This document shows positions 28,709-37,092 of a stretch of 64,000 nucleotides of DNA, piece by piece. The stretch covers positions 744,001 to 808,000 of the forward strand of contig NZ_CP034550.1 of assembly GCF_009498035.1 (NCBI RefSeq), written 5' to 3'. The stretch's first letter is position 1. Every line of letters starts with the position of its first letter. This DNA comes from Saccharothrix syringae. GTDB taxonomy: Bacteria > Actinomycetota > Actinomycetes > Mycobacteriales > Pseudonocardiaceae. A model generated the notes under the pieces. That model searched no databases, was not told where the DNA came from, and worked only from the letters and a program-made list of their open reading frames with translations. The position numbers were made by a program, and so were the translations under genes.

Positions 28709-29404
28709 TCACGCCACCGGGGTCGCGGTGACCACCTGGTTCTCCTCGTAGCCGGTGGCGCCGCCGACCCAGCGCCCGCCGCAGGTCACCAGCACCAGGC
28801 GGTGGCCGCCGCGCGGCCCGAACAGCTCCACGGCGCGGCCCGGCAGGGCGTCCTTGCGCACCGCCTCGACCGCGCTCACCCGGTAGGCGAACGACTTGCC
28901 CGCGGTGTCGACCACGGTCACGTCCTGGCCGACCCGCGCCCGCCACAGCTCGTCGAACGGGCCGGTGACGCCCTTCCAGTTCACGTGCCCGGCCAGCACC
29001 GTCGCACCCTCGGCCGCGCCGAGGTCCACGCCCCACCAGGTCGCCTCGCCGACGCCCTCGGGCACCGGCAGCACGCCGTCGGTGCCGACCTCCGCGCGGA
29101 CCAGCGTGGCCAGGCCGCCCTGCGGCAGCCGGACCGTGCCGGGCTGCTGCCGAGGCGGCGGCGCGGGTTCGGCGGGCGGTGTCGCGGTGGTGGTGGGCGC
29201 GGTCGGCGAGGCGGGCGCGTTCGCCCCGGCGGGCATCCCGGCCGGGGGGCGCCCGTCCCGCGCGCTGTCGCCCAGCGGGTTCGGCACGACCGCGTCCGCC
29301 GGTGCCGGCGCCCCGGCCAGCACCACCCGCTCACCACCGGTCACGACGAGCGCGGCGGAGGCGAGCAGGGCCGCCACCGCCGCGCCGGTCAGCAGTGCCT
29401 TCAC
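28709..29404 (-). CDS. Class F sortase
   Basis: 231-residue membrane-anchored cysteine transpeptidase. Start GTG 29404 overlaps the surface-protein stop (GTGA). N-terminal helix at about 4-22, a Pro/Thr-rich linker to about 75, then the sortase barrel with catalytic His in VLAGHVNW, Cys in RLVLVTCGGRW, and a conserved Arg two residues on. The adjacent, co-transcribed surface protein is its probable substrate, though that protein has no clear LPXTG motif. Confidence 0.9.
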   Translation of the reverse strand: MKALLTGAAVAALLASAALVVTGGERVVLAGAPAPADAVVPNPLGDSARDGRPPAGMPAGANAPASPTAPTTTATPPAEPAPPPRQQPGTVRLPQGGLATLVRAEVGTDGVLPVPEGVGEATWWGVDLGAAEGATVLAGHVNWKGVTGPFDELWRARVGQDVTVVDTAGKSFAYRVSAVEAVRKDALPGRAVELFGPRGGHRLVLVTCGGRWVGGATGYEENQVVTATPVA

Positions 29405-30825
29405 GACCGCGCGGTCGCCCTCCGCCGGGCCACCACGCCGAGCAGCGCCGCACCGACCAGGACCACGCCGCCGAAGCCGACGAGCGCGCCCGTGCGCAGC
29501 TCGGTGGTGTACGCGGCCCTGGCGACCACGCCCGAGCCCTCCGAGCCGGCCGGGATGGTGATGGGCACCACCGGTTTGTTCGGCTTGTTGGACATCGCCA
29601 GCACCAGCGTCTGCCCGGGCTCGACCCGGCCGCACGCCTTCGGCGGCGCGTTCGGGTCGAAGCTCTCCTCGTAGCCCTTGGCGGCGGCGACCTCGATCAC
29701 GCAGACCTCCTGCGGCGTGCGCAGGTCCGGCACGGTGGCCAGGCCGTCGGCGCCGGTCTGGAGCACCACCGGCAGGCCCTCGGGCCCGGTCAGCGCGGTG
29801 TCGTCCTGCCGCTTGGCGGGCGACGTGCCGTCCGCCGCGGTGACCTTGAGGGTGGTGCCGGCGATGGCCTTGCCGGTCTCCGCGTCGGTCTTGCCGACCT
29901 GCACGATCCCCGGCGGCGTCTTCGCGGTGGTCGACGCGTTGGCGGTCAGCTCCTCCACGCCGCCGGTGGTGACGATGCGCTGCATGTCGTTGTTGTTCTG
30001 CGGCACGCGCACCTTCGGCCGCTGGGCCGGGCTCGCCAGCTTCACCGTGAACGACGGGTTCGGGCCGGTCGGCACGACCCGCACGCCCAGCGCCTTGCCG
30101 TCGCCCGGGGTGGTCAGCTGCTTGGTGGTCGAGCCGTCCGCGAGCGTGGCGTCGGTCAGCTCCACGGTGAACGGCGCGTTGGTGACCTGCCCGCCGCCGC
30201 TCCTGGTGACCTCCACCACCCAGGTGTCGGCGGTGCCGATGAGCTGCTGCTCCTTCGGCGCGGTCACCCTCGTGGCCCACGGGCCCCGGTTGGCCTCGGC
30301 GTCCGCCTTGAGCCGGTCCACGGCCTGCTGCGCGGCCGGGCTCTTGCGGCCGAGCGCGTCGTAGTGGAACTGCGAGTTGTAGGCGATGTGCCGGAAGTCG
30401 CTGTTCGGGTCGAGGCTCACGCCGCGGTCCGGGTCCGGGTAGGCGGTCCAGGTGTGCAGCAGGTGGGCCAGCGCGGCGGCCTCGTCGCCGGACTGGGTGT
30501 TGCCGTAGCGCAGGAGCAGGTAGGAGATGTTCGCCGCGGCCTCCTCGGACAGCGGCGCGCCGCCCTTGGACAGCAGCTCCGCCCCGTCGGTGTAGGGCTG
30601 GCCGCTGTCGGGCGCGAGCAGCGAGTACTGCACGCACCAGACCCGCTGCTTGTCGGCGCCCCACTCGTAGGAGCCGAGCCAGTCGGTGTTACCCGGTTTG
30701 CCCCGGTAGCCCTGGGCGTCGACGGCGATCCCGAGGCCCTCGATGACCTCGGCGTTCGCCACGGCGGGCATGGCGAGCGCGGCTAAACCGGCCGCCAACG
30801 CCACGCCGGCGAGTCGTTTCAACAT
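29401..30825 (-). CDS. Thioester-domain (TQXA-type) cell-surface protein
   Basis: 474 residues from ATG 30825 (MLKRLAGVALAAG), with a signal peptide cleaved near PAVANA-EV. The N-terminal domain carries Cys in RVWCVQYSLLAP and NTQSGDEAAALAHLLHTW, the TQXA pattern whose Cys and Gln form an internal thioester in Gram-positive adhesins. A long middle region and a SpaA/transthyretin-like domain (about 310-400) follow. The C-terminus has a Thr/Ser stretch, a hydrophobic helix (GALVGFGGVVLVGAALLGVV) and ARRR. The expected sorting motif is degenerate (PVVPITIPAG). A TTG 12 nt upstream is an alternative start. Confidence 0.85.
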   Translation of the reverse strand: MLKRLAGVALAAGLAALAMPAVANAEVIEGLGIAVDAQGYRGKPGNTDWLGSYEWGADKQRVWCVQYSLLAPDSGQPYTDGAELLSKGGAPLSEEAAANISYLLLRYGNTQSGDEAAALAHLLHTWTAYPDPDRGVSLDPNSDFRHIAYNSQFHYDALGRKSPAAQQAVDRLKADAEANRGPWATRVTAPKEQQLIGTADTWVVEVTRSGGGQVTNAPFTVELTDATLADGSTTKQLTTPGDGKALGVRVVPTGPNPSFTVKLASPAQRPKVRVPQNNNDMQRIVTTGGVEELTANASTTAKTPPGIVQVGKTDAETGKAIAGTTLKVTAADGTSPAKRQDDTALTGPEGLPVVLQTGADGLATVPDLRTPQEVCVIEVAAAKGYEESFDPNAPPKACGRVEPGQTLVLAMSNKPNKPVVPITIPAGSEGSGVVARAAYTTELRTGALVGFGGVVLVGAALLGVVARRRATARS

Positions 30826-30970
30826 GGTTGTCCGCAACCCCTCTGGTGGCGCGTCTGCACGAGCTGCCGCAGGCAGCCTTTCGGGTGTTGGATCACGTCG
30901 GCAAGCCTCCAGCGGGGTGGAAACCCCACTACGCTCCGCAGGCGGGTCGTGGAATGCGCGTCGACGGCCC

Positions 30971-30990
30971 GGGTAAAGTCACTTTTACCC
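30971..30990. promoter_or_regulatory. Operator-like inverted repeat
   Basis: GGGTAAA-GTCACT-TTTACCC is a perfect 7-bp inverted repeat in the 234-bp divergent region between the surface-protein and Bax1-like genes. AT content is locally high. It is a plausible regulator site for one or both genes. Confidence 0.5.
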
Positions 30991-31059
30991 GACGGGAACG
31001 AATCGACTCGTGTGGTCGTTGGACCCCGTGACGGCGTAAGAACGCCACAGGAGGACGAG

Positions 31060-31863
31060 GTGCGTACCAGCAGCAACCCCGCGTTCCGCAACCTGCCAAC
31101 AGGGGGCGGTCACGGCAACTACGCAGGCTTCGGTCAGCCGTACCAGGCGCAGCCGTACGGCGGCTACCAGGGCGCGCCGCCGACCACCGGCGAGCGGCCC
31201 ATCACCATCGACGACGTGGTCACCAAGACCGCGATCACGCTCGGCGTCACCCTGGTCACCGGCCTGATCTCCGCCTGGCTCGTGCTCACCAACGCCGTCA
31301 GCCCGATGGCGCTGGTCGTGCCCGGCATGATCGTGGGCCTGGTCGTCTCGCTGATCATCATCTTCAAGCGCACCCCGAGCGCGCCGCTGGTGCTGACCTA
31401 CGCGGCGGCGGAAGGTCTCTTCCTCGGCGGCATCACCGGCGTGTTCGAGGCGTTCTTCCCGGGCATCGCCTGGCAGGCCATCCTCGGCACGTTCGGCGTG
31501 TTCGCGGCGATGCTCGTGGTCTACAAGACCGGTGCGATCCGCGTCACCCCGCGCCTGACCAAGTGGATCATCGGCGCGACCGTCGGCGTGCTCGTGCTGA
31601 TGCTCGCCAACCTGGTCATGGGCCTGTTCGGCGTGAACCTGGGCCTGCGCGACGGCAGCCCGCTGGCGATCGTGTTCAGCCTGGTCGTCATCGGCATCGC
31701 GGCGTTCAGCTTCCTGCTGGACTTCGAGGCGGCCAACGAGATGATCCGCTCGGGCGTCCCGGCCAAGTGGGCCTGGTGGGCCGCGTTCGGCCTGATGACC
31801 ACCCTGGTCTGGCTGTACCTGGAGATCCTGCGCCTGCTGTCCTACCTGCAGAGCAGCGACTGA
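31060..31863 (+). CDS. Bax inhibitor-1/YccA-like membrane protein
   Basis: 267 residues from GTG 31060 (AGGAGG 5 nt upstream). A soluble Gly/Tyr/Gln-rich N-terminus (YAGFGQPYQAQPYGGYQGAPP) precedes about seven membrane helices starting at VTKTAITLGVTLVTGLISAWLV. The C-terminal EAANEMIRSGVPAKWAWWAAFGLMTTLVWLYLEILRLLSYLQ is typical of the actinobacterial Bax1-I family. Likely a membrane ion/leak protein by homology; physiological role unknown. Ends at a strong terminator. Confidence 0.92.
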   Translation: MRTSSNPAFRNLPTGGGHGNYAGFGQPYQAQPYGGYQGAPPTTGERPITIDDVVTKTAITLGVTLVTGLISAWLVLTNAVSPMALVVPGMIVGLVVSLIIIFKRTPSAPLVLTYAAAEGLFLGGITGVFEAFFPGIAWQAILGTFGVFAAMLVVYKTGAIRVTPRLTKWIIGATVGVLVLMLANLVMGLFGVNLGLRDGSPLAIVFSLVVIGIAAFSFLLDFEAANEMIRSGVPAKWAWWAAFGLMTTLVWLYLEILRLLSYLQSSD

Positions 31864-31882
31864 CCCGCGGCACGCGAACGAG

Positions 31883-31918
31883 AAGGGGCGCCCCGGAACC
31901 TCCGGGGCGCCCCTTTTT
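31883..31918 (+). terminator. Rho-independent terminator after Bax1-like gene
   Basis: A perfect 15-bp stem (AAGGGGCGCCCCGGA and its complement) with a 3-nt loop runs into TTTTT. Confidence 0.93.
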
Positions 31919-31932
31919 CCGCTTTTCCCACG

Positions 31933-32018
31933 CGCGTGTCCTCCACTCGGGCACCGCGTGTCCTCCGCTCGGGCACCGCGTGTCCTCCGCTCGGACACCG
32001 CGTGTCCTCCGCCGGAGG
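31933..32018. repeat. Tandem array of the 22-bp CGCGTGTCCTCC module
   Basis: Three full 22-bp units and one truncated unit, each starting CGCGTGTCCTCC and continuing RCTCGGRCAC, run directly up to the thiolase stop codon. The same module recurs at both ends of the array at 38255-38506. It lies between convergent genes. Units abut with no spacer, unlike CRISPR. Confidence 0.9.
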
Positions 32019-33239
32019 TCAGCTCAGGCGCTCGATCACCATCGCCATGCCCTGGCCGCCGCCCACGCACATGGTCTCCAGCCCGAACTGCTTGTCGTGG
32101 AACTGGAGCGAGTTGATCAGCGTCGTGGTGATCCGCGCCCCGGTCATGCCGAACGGGTGCCCCACCGCGATCGCGCCGCCGTTGACGTTGAGCCGGTCCA
32201 GGTCGATGCCCAGGTCGCGGTACGAGGGGATGACCTGCGCGGCGAACGCCTCGTTGATCTCGACCAGGTCGATGTCGCCGATCGACATCCCGGCCAGCGC
32301 CAGCGCGCGCCTGGACGCCTCGACCGGCCCGAGCCCCATGATCTCGGGGGACAGGCCGGACACGCCGGTGGACACGATGCGGGCCAGCGGCGTGATGCCC
32401 AGCTCCTCCGCCTTCGTGTCGCTCATGATCACCAGGGCCGCCGCGCCGTCGTTCAGCGGGCAGCAGTTGCCCGCGGTCACCCGGCCGTCCGGCCGGAACA
32501 CCGGCTTGAGCCCGGAGACGCCCTCCAGGGTGACCCCGGCGCGCGGGCCGTCGTCGGCCGACACCACGGTGCCGTCCGGCAGCGTCACCGGCGTGATCTC
32601 CCGGGCCCAGAAGCCGTCGGCGATGGCCTTCTCGGCGAGGTTCTGCGACCGCACGCCGAACTCGTCCATCTCCTCCCGCGTCACGCCCTTGGCCAGCGCC
32701 AGGTTCTCCGCGGTCTGCCCCATGGCGACGTAGACGTCGGGCAGCGCGCCCGAGGTCCGCGGGTCGACCCACTCCGCCGCGCCCGACTGCGCCACCGCCG
32801 CCGTGCGCGCCTCGGCCTCGGCGAACAGCGGGTTGTGGGTGTCGGGCCACGAGTCCGAGGAGCCGCGCGCGAAGCTGGACACCGTCTCCACGCCGGCGCT
32901 GATGAACACGTCGCCCTCGCCGGCCTTGATGGCGTGCAGCGCCATCCGGGTCGTCTGGAGGCTCGACGCGCAGTACCGGGTCACGGTCGTGCCCGGCAGC
33001 TCGTCGTACCCGGCCAGCACGGCCACCACGCGCGCCATGTTGAAGCCCTGCTCGCCGCCGGGCAGGCCGCAGCCGAGCATGAGGTCGTCGATCTCGCGCG
33101 GGTCGAGCTGCGGCACCTTCGCCAGCGCCGCCTTGAGGACCTGCACGGTCAGGTCGTCGGCGCGCACGTCCTTGAGCGATCCCTTGCCCGCCCGGCCGAT
33201 GGGCGACCGGGCGGCGGAGACGATCACGGCTTCCGGCAT
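32019..33239 (-). CDS. Acetyl-CoA C-acyltransferase (thiolase)
   Basis: 406 residues. Thiolase catalysing CoA-dependent cleavage or condensation of 3-ketoacyl-CoA. Active-site nucleophile C90 in VTRYCASSLQT; His in GHPFGMTGAR; second Cys in CVGGGQGMA. Length and sequence resemble FadA3 of mycobacteria (Rv1074c), placing it in fatty-acid beta-oxidation. Upstream on its coding strand, AACAAGCGTT followed by TAACTAGGCT (33278-33292) looks like an AAC-N4-GTT regulator half-palindrome with a -10 box. Confidence 0.94.
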   Translation of the reverse strand: MPEAVIVSAARSPIGRAGKGSLKDVRADDLTVQVLKAALAKVPQLDPREIDDLMLGCGLPGGEQGFNMARVVAVLAGYDELPGTTVTRYCASSLQTTRMALHAIKAGEGDVFISAGVETVSSFARGSSDSWPDTHNPLFAEAEARTAAVAQSGAAEWVDPRTSGALPDVYVAMGQTAENLALAKGVTREEMDEFGVRSQNLAEKAIADGFWAREITPVTLPDGTVVSADDGPRAGVTLEGVSGLKPVFRPDGRVTAGNCCPLNDGAAALVIMSDTKAEELGITPLARIVSTGVSGLSPEIMGLGPVEASRRALALAGMSIGDIDLVEINEAFAAQVIPSYRDLGIDLDRLNVNGGAIAVGHPFGMTGARITTTLINSLQFHDKQFGLETMCVGGGQGMAMVIERLS

Positions 33240-33295
33240 TACGGAACTCCTTTGTTTCGCCGCAACGTGTGACGTGCAGCCTAGTTAACGCTTGT

Positions 33296-34357
33296 TCAGC
33301 GCGGCCACCACTCGTGACGCAGGACGCCGCACAGCGGCGCCAGCAGGATCGAGGTCGCCGCCTCGTACCCCACCGCGCTCGGGTGGAACCGGTCGCGGCT
33401 GAAGTAGTCGGCCCGCCGGGTGAACTCGGGCGCCAGCACCTCGCCCATGGCCACCGCCGTGCCGCCCGCCCGCTCCACCTCCACCCGCTGCGCCCGCGCC
33501 AGCCGCGACGACCAGCCGCGTGCCACCGACCGCAGCGGCTCGGCGATCGGCCGCACCGTGCCCAGGTCCGGGCACGTGCCCACGACCACGCCCACCCCCG
33601 CCGCGCGCAGCCGCCGCACCTGCGCGCCCAGCAGCGCCGCCGACGCCGCGACCGACGTCCGGGTGGTCACGTCGTTCGCGCCGACGATCACCAGCGCCAC
33701 GTCCGGCGGATCGGCCACCACCCGGTCCACCTGCGCGGGCAGGTCCCGCGTGGTCGACCCGGACACCGCGTGCGTCTCCAGCCGCACCGCCCGCCCGGTC
33801 TCGTCGGCCAGCCCGCGCGCCAGCAGCACCCCCGGCAGCTGGTCGGGCTCGTCCACGCCCAGGCCGGCGGCCAGTGAGTCGCCGAGCACCGCGAACCGCA
33901 GCGGCGCACCCGCCGCCGTCCCTCCTCCCGCCCCCACGCCTGTTCCCGCCCTCGCGCCCGATCCCGCACCGAGCCCCAGCCCCACGCCCGATCCCGCGCC
34001 CGCGCCTGATCCCGCGCCCGCGCCTGATCCCGCGCCCGCGCCTGATCCCGCGCCCGCGCCTGATCCCGCGCCCGCGCCTGATCCCGCGCCCGCGCCTGAT
34101 CCCGCGCCCGCGCCTGATCCCGCGCCCGCGCCTGATCCCGCGCCCGCGCCTGATCCCGCGCCTGATCCCGTCCCCAGCCCCACCCCCGACTCCGGCTCGA
34201 AAACCCCGTCGGCCCGGGGTGGCGGCGCCGCCGGTACCCCGATCACCACCCGCGCCCGCCGCGACTGCTCGGTGAACAGCCCGTACGCCACACCCGTCAG
34301 ACCGCCCAGCACCCCCGCCGCCGCGACCAGCCACCTCCTGTACCCCCGCATCCGCAC
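33296..34357 (-). CDS. SGNH/GDSL hydrolase with Gly-Ser-Ala repeat linker
   Basis: 353 residues from GTG 34357 (AGGAAGG 5 nt upstream; ATG 34351 is an alternative). N-terminal anchor helix (YRRWLVAAAGVLGGLTGVAYG), then a low-complexity linker of about ten GAGSGA hexapeptides encoded by an 18-bp tandem repeat. A secreted SGNH esterase domain follows: FAVLGDSLAAGLG (block I Ser), HAVSGSTTRD (block II Gly), VIVGANDVT (block III Asn) and DRFHPSAVGYE (block V Asp-x-x-His). It occupies the place of Rv1075c. Acyl or acetyl ester substrate unknown. Confidence 0.9.
   Translation of the reverse strand: MRMRGYRRWLVAAAGVLGGLTGVAYGLFTEQSRRARVVIGVPAAPPPRADGVFEPESGVGLGTGSGAGSGAGAGSGAGAGSGAGAGSGAGAGSGAGAGSGAGAGSGAGAGSGAGAGSGAGAGSGVGLGLGAGSGARAGTGVGAGGGTAAGAPLRFAVLGDSLAAGLGVDEPDQLPGVLLARGLADETGRAVRLETHAVSGSTTRDLPAQVDRVVADPPDVALVIVGANDVTTRTSVAASAALLGAQVRRLRAAGVGVVVGTCPDLGTVRPIAEPLRSVARGWSSRLARAQRVEVERAGGTAVAMGEVLAPEFTRRADYFSRDRFHPSAVGYEAATSILLAPLCGVLRHEWWPR
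33988..34163. repeat. 18-bp tandem repeat inside SGNH hydrolase gene
   Basis: Ten near-perfect units of CCTGATCCCGCGCCCGCG, period 18, in frame and encoding GAGSGA on the minus strand. Unit number can change by whole hexapeptides without frameshift. Flanking degenerate units extend it slightly. Confidence 0.95.
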
Positions 34358-34451
34358 CCACCCCTTCCTCGCCGTCCCATCGTCCACGCGGACGGGCGGG
34401 GTGCACGCGATATACCCTCAGCGGGTCATCCCAAGAAGTGGAAGGGCCGTC

Positions 34452-35822
34452 GTGGAGTACGTCGAGAGCGTCGTCGACCTGGTCGGCAACACGCCACTGG
34501 TGAAGTTGAACGCGGTCGCCGAAGGGCTCCGGCCTCTCGTCCTGGCCAAGGTGGAGTACCTCAACCCCGGCGGCAGCGTGAAGGACCGCATCGCGCTGCG
34601 CATGGTCGAGGCGGCCGAGCGCAGCGGCGCGCTCAAGCCCGGCGGCACCATCGTCGAACCCACGTCGGGCAACACCGGCGTCGGTCTCGCGCTCGTGGCC
34701 CAGCGGAAGGGCTACAAGTGCGTCTTCGTCTGCCCCGACAAGGTGTCGGTGGACAAGCGCAACGTGCTCAAGGCGTACGGCGCCGAGGTCGTGGTGTGCC
34801 CGACCGCCGTGCCGCCGGAGCACCCCGACTCCTACTACAACGTCTCCGACCGGCTGGTCGCCGAGATCCCCGGCGCCTGGAAGCCCAACCAGTACGCCAA
34901 CCCGGAGAACCCGGCGAGCCACTACCACGGCACCGGCCCCGAGCTGTGGCGGCAGACGGAGGGCCGGATCACGCACTTCGTCGCGGGTGTCGGCACCGGC
35001 GGCACCATCTCCGGCACCGGCCGCTACCTCAAGGAGGTCTCCGGGGGCCGGGTGAAGGTGATCGGCGCCGACCCCGAGGGCTCGGTCTACTCCGGCGGCA
35101 CCGGCCGGCCGTACCTGGTCGAGGGCGTGGGCGAGGACTTCTGGCCCGCCGCCTACGACCGGGACATCTGCGACGAGATCATCGCGGTCTCCGACGCGGA
35201 CTCCTTCGAGCTGACCCGGCGGCTGGCCCGCGAGGAGGGCCTGCTGGTCGGCGGGTCGTGCGGGATGGCCGTCGCGGCGGCGCTGCGGGTGGCCGAGCAG
35301 GCCGGCCCCGACGACGTCGTGGTGGTGCTGCTGCCCGACGGCGGCCGCGGCTACCTGTCCAGCGTGTTCAACGACAAGTGGATGGCGCAGTACGGCTTCC
35401 TGTCGCCCGACACGGCCGGCGCGACCGTCGGCGACGTGCTGCGGCGCAAGGACGGCACCATGCCCGACCTCGTGCACGGCCACCCCAACGAGACCGTCGC
35501 CGAGGCCGTGGCGATCATGCGCGAGTACGGCGTGTCCCAGATGCCCGTGGTCAACGCCGAGCCGCCGGTGATGGCCGCCGAGGTCGCCGGCGCGGTCAAC
35601 GAGCGGGACCTGCTCGACGCGCTGTTCACCGGGAAGGCCCAGCTCGCGGACCCGCTGGAGAAGCACATGTCGCCCAAGCTGCCGACCATCGGCGCGGGCG
35701 AGTCGGTCGGCTCCGCCATGCAGGCTCTGTCCTCAGCGGACGGTGCGCTGGTGCTGGACGACGGCAAGCCGGCCGGCGTGGTGACCCGGCAGGACATCCT
35801 GGGCTTCCTCGCAGGTCGTTAG
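34452..35822 (+). CDS. cbs: Cystathionine beta-synthase
   Basis: 456 residues. PLP enzyme condensing homocysteine with serine to cystathionine, the first step of reverse transsulfuration. PLP lysine K44 in NPGGSVKDR; cofactor loop PTSGNTGVGLA; phosphate loop GVGTGGTISGTG. C-terminal pair of CBS domains (about 335-456, MPDLVHGHPNETVAEAVAIM and KLPTIGAGESVGSAMQAL), as in Rv1077. GTG 34452 with GGAAGGG upstream. metB lies two genes downstream. Confidence 0.97.
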   Translation: MEYVESVVDLVGNTPLVKLNAVAEGLRPLVLAKVEYLNPGGSVKDRIALRMVEAAERSGALKPGGTIVEPTSGNTGVGLALVAQRKGYKCVFVCPDKVSVDKRNVLKAYGAEVVVCPTAVPPEHPDSYYNVSDRLVAEIPGAWKPNQYANPENPASHYHGTGPELWRQTEGRITHFVAGVGTGGTISGTGRYLKEVSGGRVKVIGADPEGSVYSGGTGRPYLVEGVGEDFWPAAYDRDICDEIIAVSDADSFELTRRLAREEGLLVGGSCGMAVAAALRVAEQAGPDDVVVVLLPDGGRGYLSSVFNDKWMAQYGFLSPDTAGATVGDVLRRKDGTMPDLVHGHPNETVAEAVAIMREYGVSQMPVVNAEPPVMAAEVAGAVNERDLLDALFTGKAQLADPLEKHMSPKLPTIGAGESVGSAMQALSSADGALVLDDGKPAGVVTRQDILGFLAGR

Positions 35823-35927
35823 CCACGACACGTTGCCAGGTTGGGGGTGGCCGGCGCCGGGCGATCCGCTAGCGTTGGCCACCGACTCATACGCCTACGG
35901 CCCGTGCCAAGGGGGTTGGAAACTCCG

Positions 35928-37016
35928 ATGAACGCTCCACAGCCGCCAGGGAACCAGCAGTTCGGCGGTCACAACCAGGAGCAGGGGCAGTCCCAGCCCC
36001 CTAACGCCGACGCCACGCAGGTCGTGCCGGGCGGCGGCCAGCCCCCCGCTTTCCCGCCGTCGGACGCGACCCAGGTGGTCCCGTCCGGCGGGCAGCCCGC
36101 GTCGAACCCGGACGCCACGCAGGTCGTGCCGCCGGGTGCCACCGCGCAGCCGCCGCCGTACGGCCAGCAGCCGGGCTCGGGCGCGTTCCCGGCGCAGCAG
36201 CCGCCCGCCTCCGGCGGGTTCCCCACCCAGCAGCCGCCGCAGTACGGGCAGCAGCAGTACGGCCAGCAGCCGCAGCCCTACGGGCAGCCGCCGTCGAACC
36301 CGTACGGCCAGCCCCCGGCCTACGGCCAGCCGCAGTCCAACCCCTACGGCCAGCCGGCGTACGGCCAGCAGCAGGCGTACGGGCAGCAGCCGGCTTACGG
36401 CCAGCAGCAGGCGTGGGGCGCGCAGCCCGGCTACGGCCAGGCCCCGGCCGGCTACGGCGCGCCCGCGGGCGGCTACGCCGAGTGGGGCAGCCGCGCGATC
36501 GGCGGCCTGATCGACTACGTCGCGCCGGTCATCGTGATGTACGTGCTGGTCCTGATCGGCGGCCTCACCGGCGACCCGACCATGGCGCTGATCCTCAGCG
36601 GCATCGGCTACGTCGCCCTGCTCGGGTTCACCATCTACAACACGTGGTACCTGGCGGGCACGACCGGTCAGTCGATCGGCAAGAAGGTCGCCAAGGTCAA
36701 GCTCATCAAGGAGGAGACGGGGCAGCCGATCGGCTTCGGCAACGCCTTCGTCCGCAACCTGGTGCACATCGTGGACGGCCTCCCGTGCTACGCGGGCTAC
36801 TTCGCGCCCCTGTGGGAGGCGAAGAAGCAGACGTGGGCCGACAAGATCATGGGCACCGTCGTGGTGAACGCCCCGGCGGGCGCGGCGCCCGGCGGCGGCT
36901 ACCCGTCCTCCGGCGGCTACGGCCAGCAGCAGCCCTACGGCCAGCAGCCGCAGTCCAACCCGTACGGCCAGCCCCAGCAGAACCCGTACGGGCAGCAGCC
37001 GCCGCAGCAGTGGTGA
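35928..37016 (+). CDS. RDD membrane protein with YGQ-rich tails (Pra-like)
   Basis: 362 residues. The first ~180 are low-complexity: three DATQVVP motifs, then many [12 protein letters not shown] repeats. The RDD domain (about 185-320) has helices [18 protein letters not shown] and [22 protein letters not shown], plus [15 protein letters not shown] second YGQ-rich tail ends the protein. It matches the proline-rich antigen Pra (Rv1078) by position and architecture. The repeated TQVV threonines resemble Ser/Thr kinase sites that bind FHA domains (inference). ATG 35928. Confidence 0.9.
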   Translation: MNAPQPPGNQQFGGHNQEQGQSQPPNADATQVVPGGGQPPAFPPSDATQVVPSGGQPASNPDATQVVPPGATAQPPPYGQQPGSGAFPAQQPPASGGFPTQQPPQYGQQQYGQQPQPYGQPPSNPYGQPPAYGQPQSNPYGQPAYGQQQAYGQQPAYGQQQAWGAQPGYGQAPAGYGAPAGGYAEWGSRAIGGLIDYVAPVIVMYVLVLIGGLTGDPTMALILSGIGYVALLGFTIYNTWYLAGTTGQSIGKKVAKVKLIKEETGQPIGFGNAFVRNLVHIVDGLPCYAGYFAPLWEAKKQTWADKIMGTVVVNAPAGAAPGGGYPSSGGYGQQQPYGQQPQSNPYGQPQQNPYGQQPPQQW

Positions 37017-37032
37017 CCTGCTTTTTCACCCC

Positions 37033-37070
37033 AACCGCCCATCGGTCTCAACCGATGGGCGGTTGTTTTT
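37033..37070 (+). terminator. Rho-independent terminator after RDD gene
   Basis: A perfect 14-bp stem (AACCGCCCATCGGT and complement) with a CTCA loop is followed by GTTTTT. Confidence 0.95.
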
Positions 37071-37092
37071 ACCGCCGCCGTACCCTGGGTGC

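Noticed and set aside
30838..31059. Named riboswitch (SAM-IV or c-di-GMP)
   Set aside because: Fragments such as CGGCAAGCCTCCA look similar, but the rest of the consensus cannot be placed.
31933..32018. CRISPR array
   Set aside because: Units abut without unique spacers, and no cas genes are present.
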